DNA of 64,000 bases from Verrucomicrobiales bacterium (GCA_029212615.1 JARGPJ010000006.1:375-64374); one strand, 5' to 3'; counted from the first letter of the stretch, positions 36,655 through 46,326 are shown. Notes: a model not told the origin generated them from the letters alone. Numbers and translations: made by a program.

Positions 36655-38124
36655 TTAATCCCTCAACAGATTCAGCCTCGCCGGATTGAGGAACTGTGCC
36701 AGAACGCTGTCTGTCGATAAATGGGTAACCCGCCCCGCGTGACCCTTCATCGCCGCTTCATACAAAGCCTTTAAAGATTCCCCGTAGCGCTCGGGGCTGT
36801 ATACCTCGGAAATCGTTCGACAATGATTTCGAACCGTCTCTTCAGAAGCCAGTTCCATCGACGGCATCGAAACAAAAGACATGAGCGATGGATCCTCTTT
36901 CAGTTTTCTCAGGACACTAAGCTGCATCGACTCGTTAAGAACCCCGAAATCAATCCTTCCCCGTTTGACCCATGATTTAAGAGCCTGCTTCACCGCATTC
37001 TTTGGAAGGACGGAATCATAAGCGAGATAACTGCGACGAAGCATCGATTCGACCGCCTCCTTCACTTCAACTTCATTGAGCCACTCGACCGGAAAATCAA
37101 TTCTTGGATAGAGGTGATCAAGCTTCAGGTCATTCTTAACAAAATCCCTCGTAATCTCAGGCAGGTCCCTCCCGACAACACTCTTTCCCGCAGTCCAGGG
37201 CTCCAGAAAAGCGAGGCCAAATCCCTCACCAATACTCGTCGTCACGACAAAATCGGACCATCCTAACAAATCAAGGAACGAATATTTCCCGTCGTCAGCG
37301 ATCCCGAGTGTTACCGGAAGTTCCAGCTCCTTAACAGCCGCCGCCCAGCCATCGTGAACCTCCTTCCACTCGGGATTCTCAGGACTCAGGGTTGTGGCAA
37401 ACTCAATACGATCCCCATAGAGAAGGGCGAGAAGAAGAAGTTCCCCGATATTCTTCCGCCGGATGCCACGCGTCGGGTAAAGCGCGAAAAGCTTGTCCTG
37501 ACAGAACGGCCGGTCTTCAGGCTTACTTTCAACCTTGAGTTCAGTAATCGCATTGGGGATCACATGAAGATTTGATCGATTGATCCCTGCCTTTCTCAAA
37601 AAATCGTGATCTCTCTGATTGATGGTCGCGTAGTGAATCTGTTTGGCGACGGGGTACAGCGTTGCTTCGAAACTTGCCTCTGAATCGAAGAATGACCTTT
37701 GTGAAGTGTAATTACCGGGGCGTCCATCTTCCGCAAAATCATGAAGCTGCAACACGATCCTTGCATCCTCTTCGGCCAGTTCTTTGATCACGGTCGGGAT
37801 AAGAACGTTCTTCGCGAGTGTTGGATTGTGGAAGTGCCAGACATCCGGAAGGCTCCCGAAGTGCGCAATTGCCTCCTTCTTCAAAGCCTCGACCAGACTT
37901 CCGGCGATCACAGAATTTCCAGTCTTCCGGTAATTCAAACCGGAAACCACTCTGATATCTGTTTGATCAGCATCGTCCCGAGCGGCCTCTCCTGACAAGA
38001 TCAAAACACGACTGCCGTTCGCCTTGAGAATATCCCTCGCTGACTCGATGACTCGAGTCACCCCGCCACGCTTCAAATGATAGTGAACAATGGCAACTTT
38101 GAGTTCCTGACTTTTATTTGCCAT
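36655..38124 (-). CDS. Family GT4-like glycosyltransferase
   Basis: 489 residues from the ATG at 38124 (MANKSQELKVAIVHYHLKRGGVTRV); an upstream start at 38184 would overlap the previous gene more and adds an unlikely basic leader, while 38124 gives an 11-bp overlap. GT-B fold features: KRGGVTRVIES acceptor-side loop, WHFHNPTLAKN, LQLHDFAEDGRPG, LHVIPNAI, YPTRGIRRKNIGEL, and the C-terminal nucleotide-sugar site SIGEGFGLAFLEPWTAGKSVVG (E-x7-E pattern). GT4 enzymes are retaining and use UDP-, GDP- or ADP-sugars. Next to GpgS this may extend glucosylglycerate-type molecules or make the sugar donor-derived disaccharide. Cytoplasmic, no membrane segments. Confidence 0.9.
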   Translation of the reverse strand: MANKSQELKVAIVHYHLKRGGVTRVIESARDILKANGSRVLILSGEAARDDADQTDIRVVSGLNYRKTGNSVIAGSLVEALKKEAIAHFGSLPDVWHFHNPTLAKNVLIPTVIKELAEEDARIVLQLHDFAEDGRPGNYTSQRSFFDSEASFEATLYPVAKQIHYATINQRDHDFLRKAGINRSNLHVIPNAITELKVESKPEDRPFCQDKLFALYPTRGIRRKNIGELLLLALLYGDRIEFATTLSPENPEWKEVHDGWAAAVKELELPVTLGIADDGKYSFLDLLGWSDFVVTTSIGEGFGLAFLEPWTAGKSVVGRDLPEITRDFVKNDLKLDHLYPRIDFPVEWLNEVEVKEAVESMLRRSYLAYDSVLPKNAVKQALKSWVKRGRIDFGVLNESMQLSVLRKLKEDPSLMSFVSMPSMELASEETVRNHCRTISEVYSPERYGESLKALYEAAMKGHAGRVTHLSTDSVLAQFLNPARLNLLRD

Positions 38125-39100
38125 GACGTTCTCTGTATTCCGGAAGGGTAATGATGGGAGGCCTTTCCTCCTCGATAATTTCACGATTCAGGGTTTCATA
38201 ACGACGCCCTTCAGCTTGCAACTGTCTGAATATCCCCGGCAAATCAGGCATCCCTTCCACGATGTCATAATGTTTGATACGATTCAAAAAGCTTTGCAGA
38301 ATACCGAAAGACATCTTTCCGAGATTGATTGTCGATTGATTTCGATGAACGCGCCGGTCGAGGTCGGTTTGGGCAAAAGCATCAAGGCCATGAGCCTGGT
38401 ATACATCGATAAGGTGGGACGTCTCGACACCATAACCGATCGGAAAAGGTAACTGTTCCAGGGTTTCACGCCGAACGGCATACTCACCCGAGAGCGGCTG
38501 CATCAGGGCTGAGAGTTCCGGGAAAAACATGGAAAACAGCGGGCGCACGAGGATCTCCGTAACGCGACCGCCGCCGGAGGGCCGAATGTCTCCCGACACC
38601 GCGAGGGGACGATCATAAAAAGCCTTCACATACTGAATCTCAGGTCGATAAATGAGTGGAGCGACAAGCCCGCTGACAAATTTCGAGTGAATATTCTTAA
38701 TATCCGCATCGACATAACAAATGATGTCACCTTTCAGCTGATAGATCGCTTTCCAGAGGTTTTCACCCTTTCCTGCTTTTGAACCATGCCGCGGCAGAAT
38801 GTCAGCTGAGAGATAAGTATCCGCCCCATAGCTCTTCGCAATCGCGAGAGTATCATCGGTTGAACCGGAGTCGATCACGGCTATTTCATCAACCAATGGA
38901 TAACGATCCATCAGTTCACTTTTGAAGACAATGATCTCTTTTCCAATTGTCTTAGCTTCGTTCAGCGTCGGGATGCAGAGACTGATCGTGAGCCCCGACT
39001 CTTCTTTCGCCTTCACCAGGGCCTGAAGGTCCCAAAACTCGCTGTGATGATAGGTATTCGTCCCCAGCCATCGCTCAATTTTCTGATCGAGATTCGGCAT
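38114..39100 (-). CDS. gpgS: Glucosyl-3-phosphoglycerate synthase-like glycosyltransferase (GT81)
   Basis: 328 residues. GpgS joins glucose from a nucleotide-glucose to 3-phosphoglycerate, the first step to the compatible solutes glucosylglycerate and mannosylglucosylglycerate and, in actinobacteria, methylglucose polysaccharides. Family features: PTLNEAKTIGKEI, VIDSGSTDDTLAIA, the metal-binding DAD (131-133) in YVDADIKN, and the strongly diagnostic GGGRVTEILVRPL (176-188), plus LSGEYAVRRETLEQLPFPIGYGVE. Length is normal (about 320). It starts 2 bp after the M20-like gene's stop and overlaps the GT4 gene by 11 bp. The substrate prediction is from family membership. Confidence 0.88.
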   Translation of the reverse strand: MPNLDQKIERWLGTNTYHHSEFWDLQALVKAKEESGLTISLCIPTLNEAKTIGKEIIVFKSELMDRYPLVDEIAVIDSGSTDDTLAIAKSYGADTYLSADILPRHGSKAGKGENLWKAIYQLKGDIICYVDADIKNIHSKFVSGLVAPLIYRPEIQYVKAFYDRPLAVSGDIRPSGGGRVTEILVRPLFSMFFPELSALMQPLSGEYAVRRETLEQLPFPIGYGVETSHLIDVYQAHGLDAFAQTDLDRRVHRNQSTINLGKMSFGILQSFLNRIKHYDIVEGMPDLPGIFRQLQAEGRRYETLNREIIEEERPPIITLPEYRERHGK

Positions 39101-39102
39101 CG

Positions 39103-40269
39103 TTAGAAAGGCTTTTGGTCGGTACGATCCATATAGCGCAAGACAGCGAGGAGCTGAGCAAGGCCGCTGAAAAGGGGAGAAAGCTCAATCGATTCACCGG
39201 GAGAATGGCGGTGACTGCCCCGGGTCAGACCGAGAGTCAGGGATGGAATGCGATGAGTGAGAAGCGCCGCTAACTCGGAAATACTCGGCTCGACCTTTGG
39301 CCTCACGTCCAATGTCTCGAGCACGCCCCTCGCGAATTCGACGAGGGGGTGCGTGTCTCCAAGGTTTCCCGGTGACCGGTGAGCAATCATTTCCACGCCC
39401 ACAACAATCTCCTTCGAAACCTGATCAAACCGATCCGCCAGCGCAAAAAGTTTTTGTTCCATCGCCGCAACCGCTTCAGCTTCTTCACTGCGAATCTCAA
39501 AACAAATCCGACCCGATACCGGTGGCACGTTGTAACCCGAACCGGCATTGACGGCACCAATGAGAATCTTCAAGCCGGGCATTGAGTCCCCATTCAACCG
39601 GATCAATTCATGCAGAACTTCCTGCATCGTCGAGATCACACCCGTAGTCGTCACGTCAGGACGTTCCCCTTCCCCTGACCATTCAATTGAAATTTCTCCA
39701 CGTGCCATCCCGAGGCTGGAAAAACTCAACCGGCCCAGATTCATGCCCTCCAGGCATAGAGCGGACTCAAATTTCCGATCTGTGTTTTCAAGAAAGAATC
39801 GCATTCCTCCGAGATTACCGCGGCCAAAACTCCTGGTGGTTCCGAGGAGGATGAGGTTTGACTCCAGTTTAATGTTCAGCCGCTCGAGGATAATTGGCAT
39901 GGTTGCCAGTGTCGCAACGCCGAGTGCGTTATCTGCAAGTCCCCGCCCCCCCATTCTGCCCACCTCGACTGACACGGTATGATCGTCGGAGTCATTCCAG
40001 ACCTTATCGACATGCGCTGCAAGCAGCAGATTACGCCCGGGGTTTCGTCCCGGAAGAACCGCTGCAATATTTCCAGCCTGATCAAACGCAATATCGTTCA
40101 ACCCGCTCTCAGTAAATCGGTCGCTCAGAAAACGGGTCAGCATCTGCTCTCCACCGGTCGGCGCAGGAATCTCCCCGGCCATGACAATATTCGCGAACAA
40201 AATTTCACGCAGTCCTTTTAATTCCTTCTGATATTGCAGAAGCTCTTCACTGATCGCCGGTTGTTCCAC
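39103..40269 (-). CDS. M20-like peptidase homologue lacking the catalytic glutamate pair
   Basis: 388 residues, first gene of the solute operon. The M20-type two-domain layout is clear: EIPAPTGGE near the start, metal motif HVD (H86, D88), ADNALGVA (Asp113), a lid/dimerisation domain (about 195-310), and a C-terminal SHRHSPGE with the last metal histidine. However, where active M20/M42 enzymes have adjacent Glu-Glu (base plus metal ligand), the sequence reads GTTRSFGRGNLGG (143-155), with no acidic residue. The protein may therefore be catalytically dead or altered, perhaps a binding or regulatory subunit. Divergent from the second GT4 gene at 40399. Confidence 0.82.
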   Translation of the reverse strand: MEQPAISEELLQYQKELKGLREILFANIVMAGEIPAPTGGEQMLTRFLSDRFTESGLNDIAFDQAGNIAAVLPGRNPGRNLLLAAHVDKVWNDSDDHTVSVEVGRMGGRGLADNALGVATLATMPIILERLNIKLESNLILLGTTRSFGRGNLGGMRFFLENTDRKFESALCLEGMNLGRLSFSSLGMARGEISIEWSGEGERPDVTTTGVISTMQEVLHELIRLNGDSMPGLKILIGAVNAGSGYNVPPVSGRICFEIRSEEAEAVAAMEQKLFALADRFDQVSKEIVVGVEMIAHRSPGNLGDTHPLVEFARGVLETLDVRPKVEPSISELAALLTHRIPSLTLGLTRGSHRHSPGESIELSPLFSGLAQLLAVLRYMDRTDQKPF

Positions 40270-40398
40270 TTTGCTCTTTGTTTTAAGGGCTACAACCTAA
40301 AGGTCATCGTCCCTGAGAAAAGCCATTTTCGCACAAAAACAGTGAATGATACGACACCTCATAGTACTGGCCCGAATTCTGCAATTTGTCCCCTTTAG

Positions 40399-41628
40399 AT
40401 GATTTTCGGATTTGTATCGACTCGCTTTGCGGGCACCGACGGTGTTTCCCTTGAGTCCTCTAAATGGGCTGACGTTCTCCTGGAAATGGGGCATGAATGT
40501 CGCTGGTTCTCCGGAATGAGTGACCGGCCGACACCGGTATCCTACGTCGTGCCTGAAGCTCATTTCGAGCATCCCTCTATCATTGAGTCCCACCGTTCAC
40601 TCTGGGGGCGAAATCAACTCGACAAGGCTGATGCAGAAAAGATCGAACTCCTGCGTTCACACCTCCGCGAAGAACTCTCCACATTCATCGCAAACCATCA
40701 CATTGAGACCCTCGTTCCCCAGAATGCATTGACCATTCCGATGAATATCCCGCTCGGGCTGGCGCTGCACGATATTATTCGCGAGACAGGAATCAAGACG
40801 CTGGCTCATCATCACGATTTCTACTGGGAGCGGGAGAGGTTCTCAGGCGATGCGGTTAAGCACTGGCTCGACGAAGCCTTCCCGCCGGATCTCCCGTCGA
40901 TCACTCATGTCGTGATCAACAGCGCCGCAAAAGAGGATCTCTTCACACGACGGGGAATCGCATCCACGGTGATTCCAAACGTGATGAAATTTTCCTCAAG
41001 CTGTCCGCCGGAGGACGCGTACAACGATGACCTCCGCGAGGCGATCGGACTGTCAGAAGGCGACCGGCTCATTCTTCAGCCGACGCGGGTCGTTCCCAGA
41101 AAAGGCATCGAATTATCGATCGATTTAATCGCCCGGCTGAATGACCCCCGAAACAAACTCGTCATTTCACATGATTCCGGCGACGAAGGTCATGAATACT
41201 TCGATCACCTCACCGCGCTCGCGGAAGAGAAGCAGGTCGATCTTCGCATGGTCGCCGACCGGATCAGGACGGAGCGCAGCCGGAATTCAAAAGGGGAAAA
41301 ATGCTATACCCTGCGCGATCTCTATCCTGTCGCCGACTTCGTCACCTTTCCAAGCCTCTACGAAGGATTCGGAAATGCCCTTCTCGAAGCGATAGAATTC
41401 GGAAAGCCCACTCTCGTCAATCGTTACTCCGTCTTCAAAGATGACATCGAACCTCTCGGGTTGGATCTTGTCATCATCGACGGTACGATCACAGACAAAA
41501 CTGTTTCACAGGTGAAATCCTGCCTCGAAAATGGATTCGATGGAGCAAAAAATCGCCGCCTCGCCTCAGAGCACTTCGGCTACGATGTTCTTAGAGCCAA
41601 AATCGAAGGGTTGATCTTAGACCTCTAA
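40399..41628 (+). CDS. GT4 glycosyltransferase, candidate mannosylglucosylglycerate synthase-type enzyme
   Basis: 409 residues, GT-B fold. It begins MIFGFVSTRFAGTDGVSLES, with the glycine-containing acceptor loop near the N-terminus, then HHHDFYWERERF, VIPNVM, LILQPTRVVPRKGIELSI, and the donor-site stretch YEGFGNALLEAIEFGKPTL (E-x7-E). It is transcribed divergently from the GpgS operon across a 129-bp gap. In Planctomycetes and Thermotogae, a GT4 enzyme adds mannose to glucosylglycerate or its phosphate to give mannosylglucosylglycerate, which makes that role an obvious candidate, but I cannot confirm it from sequence. Its stop codon overlaps by 3-4 bp with the stop of the convergent gene at 41625. 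Confidence 0.85.
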   Translation: MIFGFVSTRFAGTDGVSLESSKWADVLLEMGHECRWFSGMSDRPTPVSYVVPEAHFEHPSIIESHRSLWGRNQLDKADAEKIELLRSHLREELSTFIANHHIETLVPQNALTIPMNIPLGLALHDIIRETGIKTLAHHHDFYWERERFSGDAVKHWLDEAFPPDLPSITHVVINSAAKEDLFTRRGIASTVIPNVMKFSSSCPPEDAYNDDLREAIGLSEGDRLILQPTRVVPRKGIELSIDLIARLNDPRNKLVISHDSGDEGHEYFDHLTALAEEKQVDLRMVADRIRTERSRNSKGEKCYTLRDLYPVADFVTFPSLYEGFGNALLEAIEFGKPTLVNRYSVFKDDIEPLGLDLVIIDGTITDKTVSQVKSCLENGFDGAKNRRLASEHFGYDVLRAKIEGLILDL

Positions 41629-42338
41629 TCTTTCACCTCAACTTCCTCTTCAGGAGCCGGGTCAAAGGGATTCCCCATGTAGGCACGGGCCACTGCGAAT
41701 TGCACTGGCTCGCCTGAGAAGGGAGTCGCGACAAGGAAGGGACGGCCCGCCAGAGGAAAAAGGAGTTCATCGGAATACATTCGATAAGTGAACGCCGGTT
41801 CCTTAGGCCGATCGGCTTCATACTCCCAGACTCTTCCTGTGACCATCCAGTTTTCAGCGTCTTCCACCACATTTAACTCGATCTCATAGAGCGTCTCCGG
41901 ATCAGCTTTGAACTCGACAGCTTTGATGACCATCCCTCTTCGGACCAGCTCCATCACTTGCTTTCCCTGATCAATACGGAGGCAAAATCCATTTTTCCCA
42001 TAGAGCCCTGCGCCGAACCGTGACTTCAAACGCCCGCCTCCCGGCCCGCGAGCCAGCGCACAGATCGTGGCCCCCTTCTCTCGAATTTCAGGACCGAACT
42101 CAATCGATCCCATCACGAGCGGCTCCGCTTTCGCTTTTAACTTCACCGCGCTCTTTTCGGTGTACCAGCTCCCCGACAAAGGAGTCGCTCCACCGGGGTA
42201 TGCGCCCTCAGCAGTGTTGGCGATATCAAGAGAGGCCACGGGCTCTAATTCAACTTGAGGAGATGGCGCTGCCTCCTCCGCTTTGACGAAAAAGGCGAAG
42301 ATTACCCCCATCGAAAGCCATCCTGCAAAAGCCCTCAT
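41625..42338 (-). CDS. Secreted protein, concanavalin-like/DUF1080-like, partner of an ABC exporter
   Basis: 237 residues from the ATG at 42338, which overlaps the permease stop by 4 bp (ATGA); a frame continuing upstream to 42545 lies within the permease and is rejected. The signal peptide is MRAFAGWLSMGVIFAFFVKA. The mature part is beta-rich, with SWYTEKSAVKLKAKAEPLV, GRLKSRFGAGLYGKNGFCLRID and ENWMVTGRVWEYEADRPKEP, reminiscent of LamG/3-keto-disaccharide hydrolase-like (DUF1080) sandwich domains, though I do not see catalytic motifs. The tail is acidic (PAPEEEVEVKD). Last gene of the ABC transporter operon; probably a periplasmic or surface component. Family assignment is weak. Confidence 0.7.
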   Translation of the reverse strand: MRAFAGWLSMGVIFAFFVKAEEAAPSPQVELEPVASLDIANTAEGAYPGGATPLSGSWYTEKSAVKLKAKAEPLVMGSIEFGPEIREKGATICALARGPGGGRLKSRFGAGLYGKNGFCLRIDQGKQVMELVRRGMVIKAVEFKADPETLYEIELNVVEDAENWMVTGRVWEYEADRPKEPAFTYRMYSDELLFPLAGRPFLVATPFSGEPVQFAVARAYMGNPFDPAPEEEVEVKD

Positions 42339-45300
42339 TCCTGCCTGATTGCCTCCATGAGATTGCCTTTCACTACCGCACGGGCCGCCATCCAGCAAAA
42401 GACCAATCCGCCGATAAGAACAGCTCCGTTTATTCCCAGTAGAAGGCCCCATGGCAACCCGGCTGCTCCTTTCGAAAGCTGCGGGATAATCGCAATCACC
42501 GCGGCGACAAGACCGAGAACCACCCCTGAGACATGCAGGAACCAATGTTCTGAGAGGACCATCCCGGAGAGACTCTTCCTCGAAAATCCCATCGCCTGCA
42601 TCACCCCCAACTGACCGCGTCGCTCGAGCACATTCCGCCCCACGATAACAGCCAGTCCCAGCGTCCCCAGAAAAATCCCGAGGCCTCCCAGCGTCGAAAA
42701 AATACTCAAATAAGTATTCTGCACCGCGTTAAACTCATTGAGCCGGTCAGAGGCAGGACGCATCTCAAGCCCCAGATCCCCGAACATCCTCGTCATGTGC
42801 GCCGCCACTGTATCGAGAGCCTGACCCGTCGGGCTGTCGAGAAGAAAGAACCGATACCCCCCTGCATCAGGAAAAAACCGAATGAAGCTCTCTTCTGAGA
42901 TAATGAGGCTACCCTGCAGAATTGAGGTATCCAGAAAGCCGACAATCTTAACCGCAAAGGATGCACCGGATACGGTTTCGTAGAGCACCGTGTCACCGAT
43001 TCCTTTCTGCAAAGCATAGATCGCGGTGTTCTGATCAATGATCCCCGGCACAACAGGAACGCCATTCTCATCACTATCGTGCTTAGAACCAAGCGCCCCC
43101 CAACCACCGTCCACTTCCTCAGACTTAGTAAATGAAAAAGGATCCAACGTCACGATCTGTTCAAGATTCACTCCCATGAGACGCGGCCGCTGAGCCCGGT
43201 TGAGGTTAAGGCAGCTTGCATCTTCACCATCGCTCACTCGAAACGGAAGCACCTCGAAGATGACATCAAAATTGTTCAATCCGTATTTCTCTCTCCCGGC
43301 GTCGCCATTAAGATCTTCGTACACCGGTAAGGTTGATTCCCCCACAAAGGCAAAACCTCCTGTCCCCGAACTTCGGCGCTCCGCCCCGCGCTCTCCGTCG
43401 AGACGAAAGGAATTGATCGCCGTGACCATAAAAACTCCCGCCGCCATGAGAGCGATCACAGCAAGGCTGCGACCACGACGGCGAACCGTGTGCTGACGAC
43501 CGAGGGCACCGAGTGACTTCAATACCTCTGAAGGCTTCAAGAATCCGCGAATCAGAAGGGAGCAAAGAGCGACCCCCGCACCGGTGAGCAAAAACCCGGC
43601 ACCGAAAAACATTCCCTGTTCAGCAATCGTGCCCGGAACTTTCGGGGCGAGGAGACATCCCAGTCCACCCAAAACACCGACGAAGAGTGAGACCCAATCC
43701 CACTTCCCTTTCCCACTCGAAGAAAGCTCAAGATCTTCACTCCCTGAAATCAATTGGCTTGGCTGAACCGCTGACGCGCGACGGCTTGCCAACCAGACGA
43801 CAAGAAGCGCGACAAACACCGTTCCTGAAAATGAAATAAGAAGCGTGGCCGGTTTCAGAAAATAGATAAACTCAATGCCTGCCGCCGCCTCCTGCCACAC
43901 CCCTGACATCCCGTAGAGCGCTGAACGGGTATAAATATATCCACCGAGCAGCCCGAGCGCCGCTCCCGCCACGGAAAGAATCAGTGCTTCGGCGATAAAA
44001 AACCGACGCACAGCTTTCCTCGTAAATCCCATCGCAAGAAGTAAGCCGATCTGCGAGGCGCGCTGCTCGATGCCAAAAACGAAAACGAGACAGGTCAGAA
44101 CAAGAGCGGCAACAATCAGAAAGAAACTCATGCTCGCAAAAAGTGCTCCGAAATCGAACGAACTCGATACAGCTGCATCGGCTTCAGCGGGAAGATCCCG
44201 AATCGTGATTCCGAGCGCCGCGGGATCGAGATGAACCCTCAACTGATCAACCAGGGGTGTCTTCTTATCACTCAGCTCAAATCTTACCGCCGTGGCACTG
44301 CCAAATCGATTCGCCCACATCTCACGGCCCGCCTCAAGATTCACGAACGCTTTCGGAGTGGCACGGTAATCATCCCAGAACTCATCATCCTTGTCGCGGA
44401 TGCGATCCCGATCAACGGGCATACCGGGTTCCCACTCATCGAGATCCTCCACATCAAAAATCCCCGGAAAATCCGGAGTCCAGGATTGATCCCACCCCTT
44501 TTCACCAATGGGAAGAATCGCGGCGACCGTGAACTGCCTGGACTCCTCAATCAGCTTTCTTCCGGGACCAACTACATTATAAACCACCGTCACCTCATCC
44601 CCCTGCATTGCGTTCAAATCCTCCGCGATCCAGTCCGAGAGAATGATATCATCTTTGCCCACCGAAGATCCGAGGATACGGTTTAAAGTCGGCCCGACCG
44701 ACGTCACCATTGAGTATGGCGTCGCCTTTTCACCGGATTGTATATCAGTCGCAAGATAAGTTAAAATCGGAGAGCTGACTTCAGCTACTTTCTCAAGCGC
44801 CGTCACAATCGCTTCATCAAAGAAGACCCGGGAGCTGGCGAGTTGCTTCGTCTCACCCGCCGCTTCAGTGACCGAAAGCTGAAGGTCTTCGAGACTCCAC
44901 TGCTCCCGGAAAGCCCGGCTGAAGGCTGAAGTATCCGTCCCCGCTGAACTCAGAATGAGATTTACCCGACCGGTTTGTTCCAGCGTTTCTTCAAGGCGGG
45001 AACGCTTCACGAAAATCGTTGAAGGAGGCACCTGCTCCGCCCGTAAAGAAAAAAGACCAAACGCATCCCCACCGACCACGGCAGTGACTTTTGCGGTGAA
45101 AGGCGTGGTTTGCTCCGATTCACCCGACAAAGGAGCGTCCTTCGAAAGAGCACCCGGCAATTCCACCCGAACGACAAGGGTATCTCCTGACGAAGCCCCA
45201 ATGCGCTGCGCGAGCGCTTCATTAATGCCCACCCAGCGATCATCTTCAAACCCTTCCGGGGCGACACCTCCCATCGAGAGCTTCCAGAACGATTCATCGA

Positions 45301-45637
45301 CTCCAACCACCTGAACTTGATTCACCCGCGTCCCTCCATCGCGATTGGATGCCGTTGCATCAACAAGCAGGACCGGTGCAACCAGCGCACTCTCATCCAA
45401 CTGTTCCGCGATCCGGCCCGCGAGCGAAACGCTGACGAAACGCTCTCCGCCCACCAGCACCGGTCCGATTCGAGAAAGGCGGGCCGCCGCATTCTGCCGG
45501 AGACTTTCCTTCACTGAATCCCCCACGACGAGCGCGCCGCTGAGAATCGCCGATGTCAGCGCGACCCCGATCAGAACCGACAGGTTGATCCACCGGTAGT
45601 GAAAGAGTGATTTCAGGATGAGTCGGACACCACTCAT
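42335..45637 (-). CDS. Large ABC transporter permease (FtsX/MacB type)
   Basis: 1100 residues. One N-terminal TM helix (about 17-38) leads to a large periplasmic MacB-PCD-like domain (about 40-490). A core membrane region follows (helices near 495-525, 545-565, 595-615), with three further hydrophobic segments (about 640, 675, 720), a second periplasmic domain (about 735-960), and a final three-helix FtsX core (about 975-1090). This duplicated FtsX layout is common in exporters for lipoproteins or peptides, such as LolCE-like and DUF214 permeases. It is translationally coupled to the ATPase gene upstream (4-bp overlap) and to the secreted protein downstream. Cargo unknown. Confidence 0.9.
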   Translation of the reverse strand: MSGVRLILKSLFHYRWINLSVLIGVALTSAILSGALVVGDSVKESLRQNAAARLSRIGPVLVGGERFVSVSLAGRIAEQLDESALVAPVLLVDATASNRDGGTRVNQVQVVGVDESFWKLSMGGVAPEGFEDDRWVGINEALAQRIGASSGDTLVVRVELPGALSKDAPLSGESEQTTPFTAKVTAVVGGDAFGLFSLRAEQVPPSTIFVKRSRLEETLEQTGRVNLILSSAGTDTSAFSRAFREQWSLEDLQLSVTEAAGETKQLASSRVFFDEAIVTALEKVAEVSSPILTYLATDIQSGEKATPYSMVTSVGPTLNRILGSSVGKDDIILSDWIAEDLNAMQGDEVTVVYNVVGPGRKLIEESRQFTVAAILPIGEKGWDQSWTPDFPGIFDVEDLDEWEPGMPVDRDRIRDKDDEFWDDYRATPKAFVNLEAGREMWANRFGSATAVRFELSDKKTPLVDQLRVHLDPAALGITIRDLPAEADAAVSSSFDFGALFASMSFFLIVAALVLTCLVFVFGIEQRASQIGLLLAMGFTRKAVRRFFIAEALILSVAGAALGLLGGYIYTRSALYGMSGVWQEAAAGIEFIYFLKPATLLISFSGTVFVALLVVWLASRRASAVQPSQLISGSEDLELSSSGKGKWDWVSLFVGVLGGLGCLLAPKVPGTIAEQGMFFGAGFLLTGAGVALCSLLIRGFLKPSEVLKSLGALGRQHTVRRRGRSLAVIALMAAGVFMVTAINSFRLDGERGAERRSSGTGGFAFVGESTLPVYEDLNGDAGREKYGLNNFDVIFEVLPFRVSDGEDASCLNLNRAQRPRLMGVNLEQIVTLDPFSFTKSEEVDGGWGALGSKHDSDENGVPVVPGIIDQNTAIYALQKGIGDTVLYETVSGASFAVKIVGFLDTSILQGSLIISEESFIRFFPDAGGYRFFLLDSPTGQALDTVAAHMTRMFGDLGLEMRPASDRLNEFNAVQNTYLSIFSTLGGLGIFLGTLGLAVIVGRNVLERRGQLGVMQAMGFSRKSLSGMVLSEHWFLHVSGVVLGLVAAVIAIIPQLSKGAAGLPWGLLLGINGAVLIGGLVFCWMAARAVVKGNLMEAIRQE

Positions 45638-46320
45638 GAAGCTGATTCTATTTTACCGTGATCCAATGTTTTAATGCTTCCGACCGACTCCGCCACCGTG
45701 AGGTCGTGCGTCACGACAATGAGCGCCAAACCTTCGGATTCGTTCAGCTCAACGAGAAGCTGGATTAACCTCGCTGCGTTTTCTTCATCGAGCGCCCCCG
45801 TCGGTTCGTCAGCAAGAAGAAGCTTCGGCTCATTGATCAAAGACCTCACTACCGCCACCCGCTGACGCTCTCCTCCTGAGAGCTCCGAAGGCTGACTGTC
45901 GAATTTGTCCTCCAACCCGACGCGCGCCAGCAAATCCTTCGCCCGAACCGACGCCTCCACGGGACCCGGACCTCCCTTTCGCGCCAGCGTCGGCACTAAC
46001 ACGTTCTCCAAAGCGGTGCACTGTGGCAGAAGATGATGAAGCTGAAAGATGAATCCGATCTTCTCAGACCTGACCGCTGCCATTTCCGTCTCACTCAGGC
46101 CATTGGTGCCAATCCCGTCGACGACGACTTTTCCTTCCGAAGGCTCATCGAGTGTTCCCAGGATATTCAAGAGTGTGCTCTTACCGCACCCTGACGGACC
46201 AACAATCGAGAAGCGCTCCCCGGGGGAAACCTCCAGGTTCAGACCGTCAAGAATGCGACGTTCCGGCGAGGAGTCATACCATTTGGTGACATTTTCGAGG
46301 GCAAGAATAGCTTGAGACAT
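45634..46320 (-). CDS. ABC transporter ATP-binding protein (LolD/MacB type)
   Basis: 228 residues, complete. Walker A GPSGCGKST (41-49), Q-loop IFQLHHLLPQ (91-100), signature LSGGE (147-151), Walker B LLLADEP (167-173) followed by TGALDE, and the H-loop in VVTHDL. The Q-loop plus LLPQCTALENV is typical of the LolD/MacB/FtsE group, which drives mechanotransmission exporters without direct substrate passage through the membrane part. It pairs with the FtsX-type permease it overlaps by 4 bp and lies 6 bp after the PaaK-like gene. Confidence 0.95.
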   Translation of the reverse strand: MSQAILALENVTKWYDSSPERRILDGLNLEVSPGERFSIVGPSGCGKSTLLNILGTLDEPSEGKVVVDGIGTNGLSETEMAAVRSEKIGFIFQLHHLLPQCTALENVLVPTLARKGGPGPVEASVRAKDLLARVGLEDKFDSQPSELSGGERQRVAVVRSLINEPKLLLADEPTGALDEENAARLIQLLVELNESEGLALIVVTHDLTVAESVGSIKTLDHGKIESAS

Positions 46321-46326
46321 GAGACG

